Positions 19,401-27,100 of a stretch of 64,000 bases of DNA are shown here, in pieces. This stretch comes from Streptomyces aureoverticillatus (GTDB lineage Bacteria > Actinomycetota > Actinomycetes > Streptomycetales > Streptomycetaceae): NCBI RefSeq assembly GCF_014649395.1, contig NZ_BMSY01000016.1, positions 62,001 through 126,000 on the forward strand, in the 5' to 3' direction. The number at the start of each line of letters is the position of its first letter. Positions within the stretch are counted from its first letter, which is position 1. Under the pieces are notes generated by a model that saw only the letters and a program-made list of their open reading frames with translations, did not search any database and was not told where the DNA came from. Made by a program: the position numbers and the translations under genes.

Positions 19401-21505
19401 CCAGCCGCGCCCGCCGCGTTCGCCGGGCCAGCCGTGCCCGCCCCGTCGCCCGTGCCCGCCCCGTCGCCCGCGCGAGTTGTGCCCCTAGCGCCCTCCGCAC
19501 CGCCCCACTCCGTGACGTACGCACGTAGCACCTCCTCCACCACCGCCCCCACCGGCTGCCCCTGTCGCCGCCCCCCGACCGGGCCGTCCGGCCGCCGCGG
19601 GTCGCGGGCGACGCTGGCCGCCACCACCTTCAGGCCGAGGCCCAGGAAGTCCTGGCGGCACGCCTGGCGCTGGATCTTGCCGCTGGTGGTCTTGTGCACC
19701 GTGGACCGCTTGAGCAGCACGACGGCGTGCGGCGCGACCTCGTGCTCCTCGGCGATCGCGGAGCGCAGCCGGGCGAGCAGCGCGGGCGCGTCGTCGGCCC
19801 GCCGCCCGTCGATCTCGTACGCCACCACGAGCTGCTCGGCGCCGTCCACCTCGACGGCGAAGGCGGCGCCGCAGCCCGCGCGGACCGCGGAGTCGGCCCG
19901 CTCCACGGTGAGCTCGACGTCGTGGGGGTAGTGGTTGCGGCCCTGCACGATGACGACGTCCTTGGTGCGGCCGACGACGTGGAGCTGCCCGTCGCGCAAG
20001 AAGCCGAGGTCGCCGGTGCGCAGATACGGCGTGCCGGGCTCGCCCTCGATCCGGGCGCGGAAGGTGTCCTCGGTGGCGTCGGGGCGGCGCCAGTAGCCGC
20101 GCGCCACGCTGCCGCCCGCGATCCACACCTCGCCGATGGTGCCCTCGCCCGCGACGCGCCGCCGTGTCACCGGGTCCACGACCGCCACGTCCACGCCGTC
20201 GACCGCCGGACCGCACCCCACGACCCGCGTGACCCGCCCCCCGGAGGCGGCGGTGGCCGCGGTGGCGACACCTGCGCCGAGCGCCGCCGCGTCGAACTCC
20301 CCGACGGCGGGGTCCTCGTGGGCGCGCACGCCGGTCACCATCAGCGTGGCCTCCGCGAGGCCGTAGCAGGGCAGCAGCGCGGCGCGCCGGAACCCGCACG
20401 GCTCGAACCGCTCGACGAACCGGTCCAGCGTGTCCGCGCGCACCGGCTCCGCGCCGTTCAGGGCGAGCCGCCAGTGGCTCAGGTCGAGCCGCTCGCGCTC
20501 CTCGTCGGTGATCCTGCGGACGCACGCCTCGAAGCCGAAGTTGGGGGCGACGCTGGTCGACGCCCGCGTGTCGGACAGGGTCTTCAGCCACAGCAGCGGG
20601 CGCCGCACGAACGACAGGGGCGCCGTCAGATGCGCGGGGAACCCGCCGTACAGCGGCGACAGGATGCCGCCGATCAGCCCCATGTCGTGGTACGGCGGCA
20701 GCCACGACACCATCGCCGAGTTCGCGTCGTGGGCGAGCCTGCGGTGGATGCCGGCGAGGTTGTGGAGCAGGTTGCCGTGGCCGACCATGACGCCCTTGGG
20801 CGCGGACGTCGAGCCGGAGGTGTACTGGAGGAAGGCCAACGAGTCGTCGGTGAGGTCCGGTTCGCGCCAATCGGCGGCGCTCACGGTGTCCGCGCTCGCG
20901 AAGTCGTTGTCCGCGGAGGTCGCGGTATCCGTGCCGCCGCCCGTCACCAGCCACCGCAGCCCGCCGAGCCCGAGCGCGGCCAGCTCGTCCCTGCGGTCGC
21001 CCGCGAACCGCGAGAGCCCGCCCGTCGTCAGCGCGTGCGTGGCCCGCGAGTCCCGCGCGATCGCGGCGAGCCGCGGCATGGTCTGGCCGAAGCGGCGGGT
21101 GTCCGGGGGATAGGCGGGGACGGCGATCGCCCCCGCGTACAGACAGCCCATGAAGGCGGCGATGTAGTCGAGGCCGGGCGGGTGCAGCAACAGCACGGGC
21201 TCGCCCGCCGCGCCCTCGTGCTGCAGCAGCGCGGCGACACGCCGGGCCCGCACATCGAGTTCGGCGAAGGTCCAGGCATGCTCACGGCCGGGGCCCGCGG
21301 CCGGGTCCGGCGCGGCGGCGCTGCCACCGGGGGTGGTCGTGTCGCCGCCGGTGCCGGGTGGTGACGCCGCCCCCGGCGTCTCCGTGCCGCCGAGGAAGCG
21401 GTACGCGAGGGCGTCCGGGCGGTGGGCGGCGTGGTGGCGCAGGAGGGCGACGAGGGTGCGCGGCTCGTCGCGGCGGCCGTGGGTCTCGGTCGGGCCTTGG
21501 GTCAT
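13451..21505 (-). CDS. redL: RedL-RedK fusion: FAAL-(degenerate ACP)-ACP-KS-AT-ACP-oxoamine synthase-NAD-dependent reductase
   Basis: 2684 residues in one uninterrupted frame. Order: fatty acyl-AMP ligase (1-620; LQYTSGSTSAPKGVMV) activating dodecanoate; an ACP-like segment with Tyr727 where the carrier Ser should be (DLGLDYPRL); ACP (Ser810, LGLDSKQ); KS (Cys1037, DTACSSSL; VEAHGTGTP; NIGHLEA); AT (FLFSGQGTQY; Ser1487, GHSVGA); ACP (Ser1852, LGFDSL); PLP alpha-oxoamine synthase (Lys2167, GTLSKAVG). In S. coelicolor RedL ends there, having made the glycine-derived pyrrolinone. Here a Pro/Ala linker leads straight into a NAD(P)-binding epimerase-type domain (VLVAGAGGFIGG; YNRSK), equivalent to RedK, which reduces the pyrrolinone toward 2-undecylpyrrole. 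No stop separates them; Met2314 could be an internal start. ATG 21505 has GGAGA five bases upstream; a GTG at 21520 overlapping the redM stop is an alternative. Confidence 0.9.
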   Translation of the reverse strand: MTQGPTETHGRRDEPRTLVALLRHHAAHRPDALAYRFLGGTETPGAASPPGTGGDTTTPGGSAAAPDPAAGPGREHAWTFAELDVRARRVAALLQHEGAAGEPVLLLHPPGLDYIAAFMGCLYAGAIAVPAYPPDTRRFGQTMPRLAAIARDSRATHALTTGGLSRFAGDRRDELAALGLGGLRWLVTGGGTDTATSADNDFASADTVSAADWREPDLTDDSLAFLQYTSGSTSAPKGVMVGHGNLLHNLAGIHRRLAHDANSAMVSWLPPYHDMGLIGGILSPLYGGFPAHLTAPLSFVRRPLLWLKTLSDTRASTSVAPNFGFEACVRRITDEERERLDLSHWRLALNGAEPVRADTLDRFVERFEPCGFRRAALLPCYGLAEATLMVTGVRAHEDPAVGEFDAAALGAGVATAATAASGGRVTRVVGCGPAVDGVDVAVVDPVTRRRVAGEGTIGEVWIAGGSVARGYWRRPDATEDTFRARIEGEPGTPYLRTGDLGFLRDGQLHVVGRTKDVVIVQGRNHYPHDVELTVERADSAVRAGCGAAFAVEVDGAEQLVVAYEIDGRRADDAPALLARLRSAIAEEHEVAPHAVVLLKRSTVHKTTSGKIQRQACRQDFLGLGLKVVAASVARDPRRPDGPVGGRRQGQPVGAVVEEVLRAYVTEWGGAEGARGTTRAGDGAGTGDGAGTAGPANAAGAAGAAGAANAAGAANAAGRTFVDLGLDYPRLLAVVGDLERRLGVSVPVGELLVRPRVEALTELLADQVPAGGTWAPDTVESWLTARVGERLGLAPEAVDPERPLASLGLDSKQAVAVLAELSARTGREIPSTAVFDHPTIRAIAARLATTGAELSEPVPPAAVPAGSAAADGRGGGQEPIAVVGIGCRFPGAPDPDSYWRLLRDGRDAITEVPRGRWDARRVAAPDFGGFLDGVEEFDARFFGLSAREAARMDPQQRLLLETAWQTLEDTGRDPASFAGGATGVFVGISSHDYSELQMGRLDTVDVHGATGNAHSIAANRLSYALDLRGPSLALDTACSSSLTAVHLACDSLRRGECATALAGGVNLMLTPGLSVAFADGGMLSADGRCRTFDDAAGGYVRGEGAGLVCLKPLSAALADGDRVHAVIKGSATGHGGRSNGLTAPKGSAQRAVVEQALARAELSGKEVDYVEAHGTGTPLGDPVEWEGLAAAYGMGRPDGARCLVGSVKTNIGHLEAAAGIAGLIKAALVVRDREVPPTLHLTTPNRRLDWHGSGLDVPTRLTALPGEGPVRAAVSSFGFGGANAHVVLESPPRPAAPEPAAPEARPVHALCLSGHTPTALTTLARRWRTHLAAHPEVPMGDLCRAATTGRARLAHRAVVVGGSAAALDAGLDALARGEASTAVARGTAGHGPEPKVAFLFSGQGTQYTGMGKGLYDTHPPFARTVDRADAVLRPHLEVPLTELLFTEGGTERLRATRYCQPALVALEVALAELWLSLGVRPAAVLGHSVGAYAAACVAGAMSFEDALTLAATRGRLMDEQPGDGAMIACLGDAETVRGVASGFGSLSVAAVNSPTHLVLSGERAEVDAARAALVERSVVVKPLAVSHAFHSELMAGAAGPLREAAAAVRFAEPAVPWVSDATGEPVGRLDADALVDHLLGTVRFADGFATLRRLGCTAFVEAGPHPTLLGLGRTMTPADAGPALWLPSLRRGRGGALPGAAGGSGPGAAGDWETLLQSLGRLHCAGGTVDWAALDEGRRGPHVPVPHAVFEREAYWFTPPEDAGARTSAGARTDDGARADVDAPRNVPLPDAPREAARATQAVTPAVAPPTTPVPAPAPASQEVFAQVSLVCGHPVAHIPRDARLGADLGFDSLMRTELERALTRRFPGQLNGNRERLPEDPTVGQLADLLEGAAPVAHAAPAPPEAGPAPEDTPPPAVQQERVFEEWPEYAELQGRLRQATADGDNPYGRTHEGFNGGRSTVDGRPVLNFSAFNYLALSHHPRVREAARAAVDRYGTSCSATPLLFGETPLHHQLDAEIASFLGTEAAIVFAGGHATNVATIGHLFGPEDLILHDEWIHDSAVRGSVLSGARRRSFPHNDWRALDRMLGASRATARRALILIEGAYSQDGDLPDLPKFIDVKKRHGAMLMVDEAHSLGVLGRTGRGVGEYFGVDRADVDLWMGTLSKAVGSLGGYVAARQPLVEYLKFTAPLHIFSTGISPANTAAALEALRVLRGEPERVARLRHLAEHFRDSARARGLDIGVSRASAVVPVVIGGWEETMALSNALLRLGVNVMPIGYPAVPRDECRLRFFINADHTERELDRALDLLGRAMAERSTNGTSRTGPRPEAAAREVPSPAVPMPAPEPSAPDVLVAGAGGFIGGHLTRRLAERGHRVRVLVRDGSDRSAFAGVDVDVAVGDLADPDSLRRAAAGVRHVYNCTGLSADWGPWADFERVNVDGSRRLVEAAAHAGTVERFLHVSTTDVYGYPVRPCDEATPPRDIGLPYNRSKILGERAVRTAAARAGLPLTVVRPVSVYGPRSKDFVVEIATLLLSRQMVHIRGGDVPAGLLYVTNAADAMITACASETAAGGTYNLRDPDRTTWREYVGALAHGLGVKPPALSLPAPVARGVATVSEGLYGALRIKSRPVLTRHAVHLFDRDQSYAIDRARDDFGFKSEVGFEEGVRLTLAWLDSPEGRARVPR

Positions 21506-21516
21506 GTACGTCTCCG

Positions 21517-23265
21517 TCACTTGCCGGGCACGGCCCGCGGGGCAGGGGCGGACGCGGACGCCGCGTCGCCGAGGCGCTGGTAGTCGGTCTTGCCGTTGGC
21601 GTTGCGCGGCAGCTCGTCGAGGCAGGTGGCCGTGCGCGGCACCATGTAGCGGGGCAGGTACCGGGCGCAGTGCCGCTTGAGCTCGATGAGTCCGGGCCGC
21701 GGGGTGCGGCCGTTGAGGGTGAAGTACAGGGCGACGCCGGTGTCGGGGCCGCCGGTGCCGGGCTCGCCGGTGCCGGAACCGCCGGTGGTGGTGGCGGTCG
21801 CCGCGACGACGGCGGCGTGCGCGATGCCGGGGTGGCGCAGCACGGCCGCCTCGATCTCGCCCAGCTCCACGCGGTATCCGGCGAGTTTCACCATGCGGTC
21901 CTTGCGGCCCCGGTACACCAGGGCGTCGCCGTCGCGGCTCACCAGGTCGCCGGTGGCGTGCCGGCCTTGGCGGTGTCCGGCCGCGGCGGGCTCGGACTCC
22001 CTGCGCCAGTAGCCCGGCGTGACGCAGTCGCCCTCGACGACGAGTTCGCCGAACGCGTCGGGGTCGGGGAGCGCGCGGCCCGCCTCGTTCACGACGGACA
22101 CCTTGGCGCCGGGCAGCGGGGTGCCGATGGGCACGGGCTCGTGCCGGGACAGATCCTCGGGGCGCACGCGGTGGTAGGTGCAGACGTTCGTCTCGGTCGG
22201 CCCGTACAGGTTGTAGAGGCCGGTTCCGGGCTCCAACAAGCTTGCCAACGACCGCAGTTGGGGGATCGGGAACACCTCGCCCGCGAACAGGACGTACCGC
22301 AGCCCCCGCACCGTGTCGGGGGTGAGCGCACCGGACACGGTGAGCAGATGCAGGATCGACGGCACGGAGTACCACACGCTCACGCCGTGCTCGCGGATGC
22401 CCGCGGCGAGCGCGCCGACGTCGCGGGTCAGCGCGTCGGGCACGATCCACACACCGGCCCCCGCCGACAGCGCGGTGAACAGGTCGAAGGTCGACAGGTC
22501 GAAGTTGAACGACGCGTGGTTGGCGAACACGTCGCCGGGCCCGACGTCCAGCTCGTCGCGCGCCCAGCGGATGAAGCACGCGAGGTTCCGGTACGTGACG
22601 CGGACGCCCTTGGGGGTGCCGGTCGAGCCGGACGTGTAGAGGATGGCGGCGAGGTCGTCGCGCTCCAGGGGCGGCAGCAGGACGACGTGGCCCGCGGCAC
22701 AGGAGGCGAAGGCGGACCAGCCGACGACGGGGACCGCCGTGCCGGGCGCCGGGTCCGGGCCGTGCCCGCCCTGCCGGTCCGGCGGGCCCGGCGGATTCTC
22801 GTCCGTGAGTACGACGACCCGCACCGAAGCGGGCAGCGCACTCCCCTCGAGTGCGGCCAGCCGACGGCGGTCCGTGAAAAGGAGGACGGGTTCCGCGTCC
22901 GCGAGGATCGTCTCCACGCGGCTCACCGGCTGCCCGCCGTCCAGCGGTACGTACGCGCAGCCCGCGTGCAGCGCGGCGAGGATCGCCTCGGCATAGCGCG
23001 GCTGCTTGTCCGTCCAGATCGCGACCCGGTCGCCGACCTCGCAGCCGAGGCCGAGAAGGCCGGAGGCGACGGCGGCGACGTGCGCGGCGAGTTCTCCGTA
23101 CGTGCGTCCGCCGGGCCCCACGAAGGCGGGCCGCGTGGCCTGTTCGGCGGACTGCGGCCAGGGGCCGCGGATCAGGGCGACGTCGGAGAGCCGCGCGTGC
23201 GGCGACGTCGTGGCCCTCTTCGCCGTCCCGGCTGTGGTCGTCGTCATCCCGGTCGTGGTCGTCAT
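21517..23265 (-). CDS. redM: RedM, L-prolyl-AMP ligase
   Basis: 582 residues, stand-alone adenylation enzyme. Core motifs: ILYTSGSTGTPKGVRV (A3), YNLYGPTETNV (A5), TGDLVSRDGDALVYRGRKDRMVKLAGYRVELGEIE (A7-A8, only parts quoted here are needed), and NANGKTDY (A10 Lys). It should load L-proline on the carrier RedO, the first step of bipyrrole formation; RedW then oxidises prolyl-RedO to the pyrrole. The N-terminus is Thr-rich (MTTTTGMTTTTAGT). Start chosen at ATG 23265; a GTG at 23274 overlaps the redN stop (GTGA) and would add three residues. A Gly/Ser/Pro-rich loop (GGSGTGEPGTGGPDTG) lies before the C-terminal subdomain. Confidence 0.9.
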   Translation of the reverse strand: MTTTTGMTTTTAGTAKRATTSPHARLSDVALIRGPWPQSAEQATRPAFVGPGGRTYGELAAHVAAVASGLLGLGCEVGDRVAIWTDKQPRYAEAILAALHAGCAYVPLDGGQPVSRVETILADAEPVLLFTDRRRLAALEGSALPASVRVVVLTDENPPGPPDRQGGHGPDPAPGTAVPVVGWSAFASCAAGHVVLLPPLERDDLAAILYTSGSTGTPKGVRVTYRNLACFIRWARDELDVGPGDVFANHASFNFDLSTFDLFTALSAGAGVWIVPDALTRDVGALAAGIREHGVSVWYSVPSILHLLTVSGALTPDTVRGLRYVLFAGEVFPIPQLRSLASLLEPGTGLYNLYGPTETNVCTYHRVRPEDLSRHEPVPIGTPLPGAKVSVVNEAGRALPDPDAFGELVVEGDCVTPGYWRRESEPAAAGHRQGRHATGDLVSRDGDALVYRGRKDRMVKLAGYRVELGEIEAAVLRHPGIAHAAVVAATATTTGGSGTGEPGTGGPDTGVALYFTLNGRTPRPGLIELKRHCARYLPRYMVPRTATCLDELPRNANGKTDYQRLGDAASASAPAPRAVPGK

Positions 23266-23270
23266 CGAGC

Positions 23271-25127
23271 TCACCCGGCCGACGGCAGGACGCCGGTCTC
23301 GCGGGCCGCCTCGACGAAGATGCCGGCCGCGGCCTCCAGGTCTTCGCGGGTGTGCTCGCAGGTGACGCTGACCCGCAGCCGCGCGTCGCCCAGCGGCACG
23401 CCCGGGAACACCACCGTCTGGCAGAACAGGCCGCGGGCCCGCACGGCCCGGCCCATCTCCATCGCCCGGCGCTCGTCCCCGATGACGAGCGGCAGGATCG
23501 CGCTCTCGGTGTTCTCCAGGTCGAAGCCCGCGTCGGCGAGCTGGCGGTGCAGGAAACGGATGTTGGACCAGAGCCGGGTGATCCGCTCCGGCTCCGCCTC
23601 GATGACGTCGAGGGAGGCGATGAGCCCGGCGGCCACCCCGGCGGGGATGTTGGCGGCGAACACGTAGGAGTTGGCGTAGAAGCGCAGGTACTCGACGACG
23701 TCCTCCTCGCCGACGACGAAACCGCCCATCCCGGCAAGGGACTTGCTCATCGTGCCCAGCTCCAGGTCGACCTCTCCCTTGAGGCCGAAGTGCTCGGCGG
23801 TGCCGGAGCCGCGCTCGCCGAGGACGCCCGTCGCGTGCGCGTCGTCGATCATGACGCGGGCGCCGTACTCCCGGCCGAGCCGGACGATCTCGGGCAGATC
23901 GCAGATGTCGCCGTGCATGCTGAACACGCCGTCCGCGACGACGAGTCTGCCCGTCGTGCGGTCGTCGCAGCGCTTGAGGATGCGCTCCAGGTCCGCCATG
24001 TCGTTGTGCTGGTAGATCTTGCGGACGGCGCCGGAGAGCCGGGCGCCGTCGACGATGCTCATGTGGTTGAGCTTGTCGACGACCAGCGTGTCGTAGCTCT
24101 TGACCAGCGCGGAGATGGTGCCGAGGTTGGCCGCGTACCCACCCGGATAGACGATGCACGCCGGGCGGCCCTTGAACGCGGCGAGGCGCCGCTCCAGCTC
24201 CTTGTGCAGCATGTTCGTGCCGCCGATGAAACGCGACCCGGTGTGCGTGGCGCCGAAGGTACGGGTGGCGTCGCAGACCGCCTCGATCACCTTCGGATGG
24301 TTGGCGACGCCCAGGTAGTTGTTGGAGGCGAACATCAGGAACTCGCGCTTGCGGCCGGTGAGTTCATCGAGGATGAGCGCCCGGTTGCCGCAGCGGGAGT
24401 GCAGCGGCATCCCGTACCAGTAGAGGCGTTCGGCCTCACGGCCGCGCAGGTAGGCGCGGAAGCTGCGGGTCTTGGCGAACAGGTCGCCGTCGCGCTGCTC
24501 CACGAAGTCCTTCATGGAGCGGCTGTCCCAGCTCGGCCGAGAGGGCTTCTCCACCCCGGTGTCGTCCTGCGCCGCCGTGCCGCCCTGGTGGAACGCGCGG
24601 AGTTCGGCGATCAGTTCGCGCAGCGTCGGCGCGGTGACCGTGCCCGCGAGGTGGTCGGGCAGGGCGAGTTCGCGGGCGCAGTCGGCCACGATCGACACGA
24701 GGACCACCGAGTCGATGCCGAGCTCGCTCTCGAAGTCCGCGTCCAGGGGCAGCTGTTCGCGCTCGTACTGGGTGTGGCGCATGGCGGCGCGGACGACGGC
24801 TTCTTGCACGGGATCGGCGGCGCCGGGGTCCGGGGGGTGGCCGTCGGCCGCGGCGGCGGGTGGCACACTGCCGCCGCCCCCGGCCGCCAGCGCCTGCTCC
24901 ACGGCGGCGACGAGTTCACCGATCGTCGCGAGCCCCGCGGGCAGCGCCGCGTCCAGCGCGAAGCGCTCCCGTACCGCCGCCAGGATGGATTCGAAGATGA
25001 CGGAGTCGATGCCCAGCTCGGCCTCGAAGTGGCTCTCGGGCAGCAGGTACGACTCGTCGTACAGGGTCCGCGAGGCCACGATGTCCACGATCTGCCGGTG
25101 GACGGTGCCTTCCGCGACATCGGTCAT
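23271..25127 (-). CDS. redN: RedN, ACP-ACP-alpha-oxoamine synthase
   Basis: 618 residues. Two tandem carrier domains (Ser in ELGIDSVIF near 42 and ELGIDSVVL near 140), then a PLP alpha-oxoamine synthase (residues about 200-610; NNYLGVANHPKV, DDAHATGVLG, Lys in LGTMSKSLAG). In red clusters RedN takes pyrrolyl-beta-ketoacyl from malonyl-carrier and condenses it with serine, giving 4-hydroxy-2,2'-bipyrrole-5-methanol (HBM). The ATG at 25127 overlaps the redO stop, linking PCP and synthase expression. The linker between ACP1 and ACP2 is Gly/Pro/Ala-rich. Confidence 0.92.
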   Translation of the reverse strand: MTDVAEGTVHRQIVDIVASRTLYDESYLLPESHFEAELGIDSVIFESILAAVRERFALDAALPAGLATIGELVAAVEQALAAGGGGSVPPAAAADGHPPDPGAADPVQEAVVRAAMRHTQYEREQLPLDADFESELGIDSVVLVSIVADCARELALPDHLAGTVTAPTLRELIAELRAFHQGGTAAQDDTGVEKPSRPSWDSRSMKDFVEQRDGDLFAKTRSFRAYLRGREAERLYWYGMPLHSRCGNRALILDELTGRKREFLMFASNNYLGVANHPKVIEAVCDATRTFGATHTGSRFIGGTNMLHKELERRLAAFKGRPACIVYPGGYAANLGTISALVKSYDTLVVDKLNHMSIVDGARLSGAVRKIYQHNDMADLERILKRCDDRTTGRLVVADGVFSMHGDICDLPEIVRLGREYGARVMIDDAHATGVLGERGSGTAEHFGLKGEVDLELGTMSKSLAGMGGFVVGEEDVVEYLRFYANSYVFAANIPAGVAAGLIASLDVIEAEPERITRLWSNIRFLHRQLADAGFDLENTESAILPLVIGDERRAMEMGRAVRARGLFCQTVVFPGVPLGDARLRVSVTCEHTREDLEAAAGIFVEAARETGVLPSAG

Positions 25128-25417
25128 CGCACACTCTCCCCTTCGGCGGCTTCTCCGGCTCGCACGGTCGCTCCGTCGGTCCGCAGCCGTTCGACGAGTG
25201 CGGCGATCGAGTCGACGGTCCGGAAGTTCGCCGGGGAGATCTCCTGCAGCGGAACGGTGATGCGGAAGTCGCTCTGCAAGTAGTGCACGAGGTCGAAGAT
25301 CCCGGCCGAGTCGATGATGTTGAGCTCGGCGATGGGGAGGTCGGAGTCGAGGCCTTCGGTCTCGCCGTCGAGCCAGACATCGGCGATGTAGTTGATGATC
25401 GACTGTTCGGTGGTCAT
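25124..25417 (-). CDS. redO: RedO, peptidyl carrier protein for proline
   Basis: 97 residues, acyl/peptidyl-carrier fold. The likely phosphopantetheine Ser is in NIIDSAGIFDL near residue 37 (DSxG rather than the usual DSL). Proline activated by RedM is held here, oxidised by RedW to pyrrole-2-carboxyl, and transferred via RedX. ATG 25417 has AGGGCGG upstream; the frame is open further upstream but that part overlaps redQ and has no carrier similarity. The stop overlaps redN by 4 bases. Confidence 0.85.
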   Translation of the reverse strand: MTTEQSIINYIADVWLDGETEGLDSDLPIAELNIIDSAGIFDLVHYLQSDFRITVPLQEISPANFRTVDSIAALVERLRTDGATVRAGEAAEGESVR

Positions 25418-25424
25418 GGCCGCC

Positions 25425-25706
25425 CTACGCTCGCTCTCCGGTCGACGACGCCGCGGGGGCGCTCCGGGCGGACAGGAGGCGCCGGCCGTCGATGAGTTCG
25501 GCCACCGCCGTGACCGTGTCGCCCGGGGTCGCCGCGTCCTCGCCGACATCGACCTTGAACTCGGACTGGATGACGAGGAGCAGCTCGACCAGGAACAGCG
25601 AGTCCATGTCGAGATCCTCGAACCTGGTGTCCGGGCCGATCTCCGCGCGGTCCACCTCGAATCGGTCGACCAGCAGATCGACCAGCCTGTCGTACGTCTC
25701 GCTCAT
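25425..25706 (-). CDS. redQ: RedQ, acyl carrier protein
   Basis: 93 residues, acidic ACP. Phosphopantetheine Ser in DLDMDSLFLVELL near residue 36. Works with RedP and RedR to build the C12 chain (dodecanoyl) for the alkyl side chain. Ribosome-binding AAGGAGA lies 6 bases before ATG 25706. Seven bases separate its stop from the redO start. The C-terminus (after about residue 78) is an Ala/Ser tail. Confidence 0.88.
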   Translation of the reverse strand: MSETYDRLVDLLVDRFEVDRAEIGPDTRFEDLDMDSLFLVELLLVIQSEFKVDVGEDAATPGDTVTAVAELIDGRRLLSARSAPAASSTGERA

Positions 25707-25752
25707 GCGGTTCTCCTTCTCGGGCGAGGTAGGGCGAGGGCGGGCGAGGTCC

Positions 25753-26784
25753 TCAGGGGCGGTCGAGCCGCGGCCAGGTCAGCACCGTCGACCCCCAGGT
25801 GAGCCCGCCGCCGAACGCGGTGAGCAGCACCCGGCCGCCCGCCCGCAGGACACCGTCGGCGTGGGCCTGGTCGAGGGCGAGCGGGATGGACGCGGCGGCG
25901 GTGTTGCCGACGTCGGCGATGTTGCTGAAGCAGCGCGGCCGCGGGATGCCCACCTCGTCGGCCACGTGGTTGGTGATGCGCAGGTTGGCCTGGTGGCCGA
26001 CCAGGTGGTCGACGTCCTCGGGCGCCCACCCGGCGCGCGCCAGGACCGCCCGCGCCGACGCGGACATGCGCTGCACCGCGTGCCGGAACACGTCCTTGCC
26101 GTCCATGGCGAAGTAGCGGTCGGCGGACTTCGGCGCGATGCCGGACAGACGCTGCCGCGAGCCGCCCGCCGCCACCGTGATCAGATCCTCACGGCCGCCG
26201 TCGCTGCCCAGGTCGAACGGGCCGAGCGCGCCCGGTTCGGCGGGATCGCCGGCGCGCAGCACCACCGCGCCCGCGCCGTCGCCGAAGATCACCGAGGTGG
26301 AGCGGTCGTCCGGGTCGAGCAGCGTGGAGAACGTCTCCGCGCCGATCACCAGGACCCGGTCCGCGGTGCCGGTGGAGATCAGTCCGGCCGCGGTGGCCAG
26401 CGCGTACACGAAACCCGTGCAGACCGCGGACACGTCGAAGGCGGCGGTGCCGGTCAGGCCGAGCCGCGCGGCGACGGCGGGCGCGGTCGCCGGACACGGC
26501 CGGTCCGGCGTGGTGGTGGCCAGCAGCACGGCGTCCACATCGGGCGTGCCGGACGACTTCAGGGCCTTGGCGCCCGCGCCGACGGCCAGGTCGGAGGTGG
26601 CGGTGCCGGGGGTGGCGAAGTACCGCTGCCGGATCCCGGTGCGGGAGCGGATCCAGGCGTCGGAGGTGTTGAGGCGCGCGGCCAGTTCGTCGTTGCTGAC
26701 GGCGGTCGGCGGCAGACAGCCGCCGACCCCGGTGAGCACCGCGGCCCGGTGCGGCGGCGGAAGGCTCGGTGGGGGTGCGGTCAC
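25753..26784 (-). CDS. redP: RedP, ketoacyl-ACP synthase III (FabH-like)
   Basis: 343 residues. Starts the dodecanoate chain by condensing acetyl-CoA with malonyl-RedQ. Catalytic triad: Cys122 (SAVCTGFVYAL), His in GHQANLRI, Asn in NIADVGNTAAASIP. The frame extends 52 codons upstream, but GTG 26784, with AGGAG five bases before it, gives a normal-length FabH with a short Pro-rich N-terminal extension. It heads the long leftward operon redP-redQ-redO-redN-redM-redLK-redJ-redI-redH-redG and is divergent from redR. Confidence 0.9.
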   Translation of the reverse strand: MTAPPPSLPPPHRAAVLTGVGGCLPPTAVSNDELAARLNTSDAWIRSRTGIRQRYFATPGTATSDLAVGAGAKALKSSGTPDVDAVLLATTTPDRPCPATAPAVAARLGLTGTAAFDVSAVCTGFVYALATAAGLISTGTADRVLVIGAETFSTLLDPDDRSTSVIFGDGAGAVVLRAGDPAEPGALGPFDLGSDGGREDLITVAAGGSRQRLSGIAPKSADRYFAMDGKDVFRHAVQRMSASARAVLARAGWAPEDVDHLVGHQANLRITNHVADEVGIPRPRCFSNIADVGNTAAASIPLALDQAHADGVLRAGGRVLLTAFGGGLTWGSTVLTWPRLDRP

Positions 26785-26939
26785 ACGTGCTCCTCGGTCT
26801 CCGGGGCGGCAGGACGCTGGTGCGGTGCCTGTGTGCGTACGTCGCGTTGGCCGCGTACGTACGTGATGCGGGCCTCGCGGTGACGCGGTGCCGAGGACAT
26901 CGAGTCTCGCCCGGCGGGCTGACGGGACACGGTCACGCA

Positions 26940-27050
26940 TGCTGACGGCTCGCTGACCGCTCGCTGATCGGGACCGGTTGTGCCGTGCCGCGCCGTCGGC
27001 GTGCCCGCGCGGTCAGTCATCGGTCAGCGTCCGGTGGCGTGGCCGGTCAG
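26940..27050. promoter_or_regulatory. Candidate SARP (RedD) sites: 11-bp-spaced direct repeats in the redP-redR divergent promoter
   Basis: The 316-bp region between the redP and redR starts holds two arrays. On the plus strand GCTGAC, GCTGAC and GCTGAT begin at 26941, 26952 and 26963. Close by, CGGTCAG, CGGTCAG and CGGTGGC begin at 27010, 27021 and 27032, with a further CGGTCAG at 27044. SARP regulators bind heptamer-like direct repeats repeated every 11 bp (or 22), so these are plausible binding sites for the pathway SARP. The two arrays are inverted relative to each other (CTGACCG versus CGGTCAG), as would suit a divergent promoter. Confidence 0.5.
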
Positions 27051-27100
27051 GCGCGGCCCGCAGACTCGACGCCAGGCGACCGAGAGGTGGGGCGCATTCC

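Noticed and set aside
14612..19528. 1638-residue open frame on the plus strand opposite redL
   Set aside because: Arg/Gly/Ala/Val-rich composition and no domain resemblance; it is an antisense shadow caused by high GC at third positions of redL.
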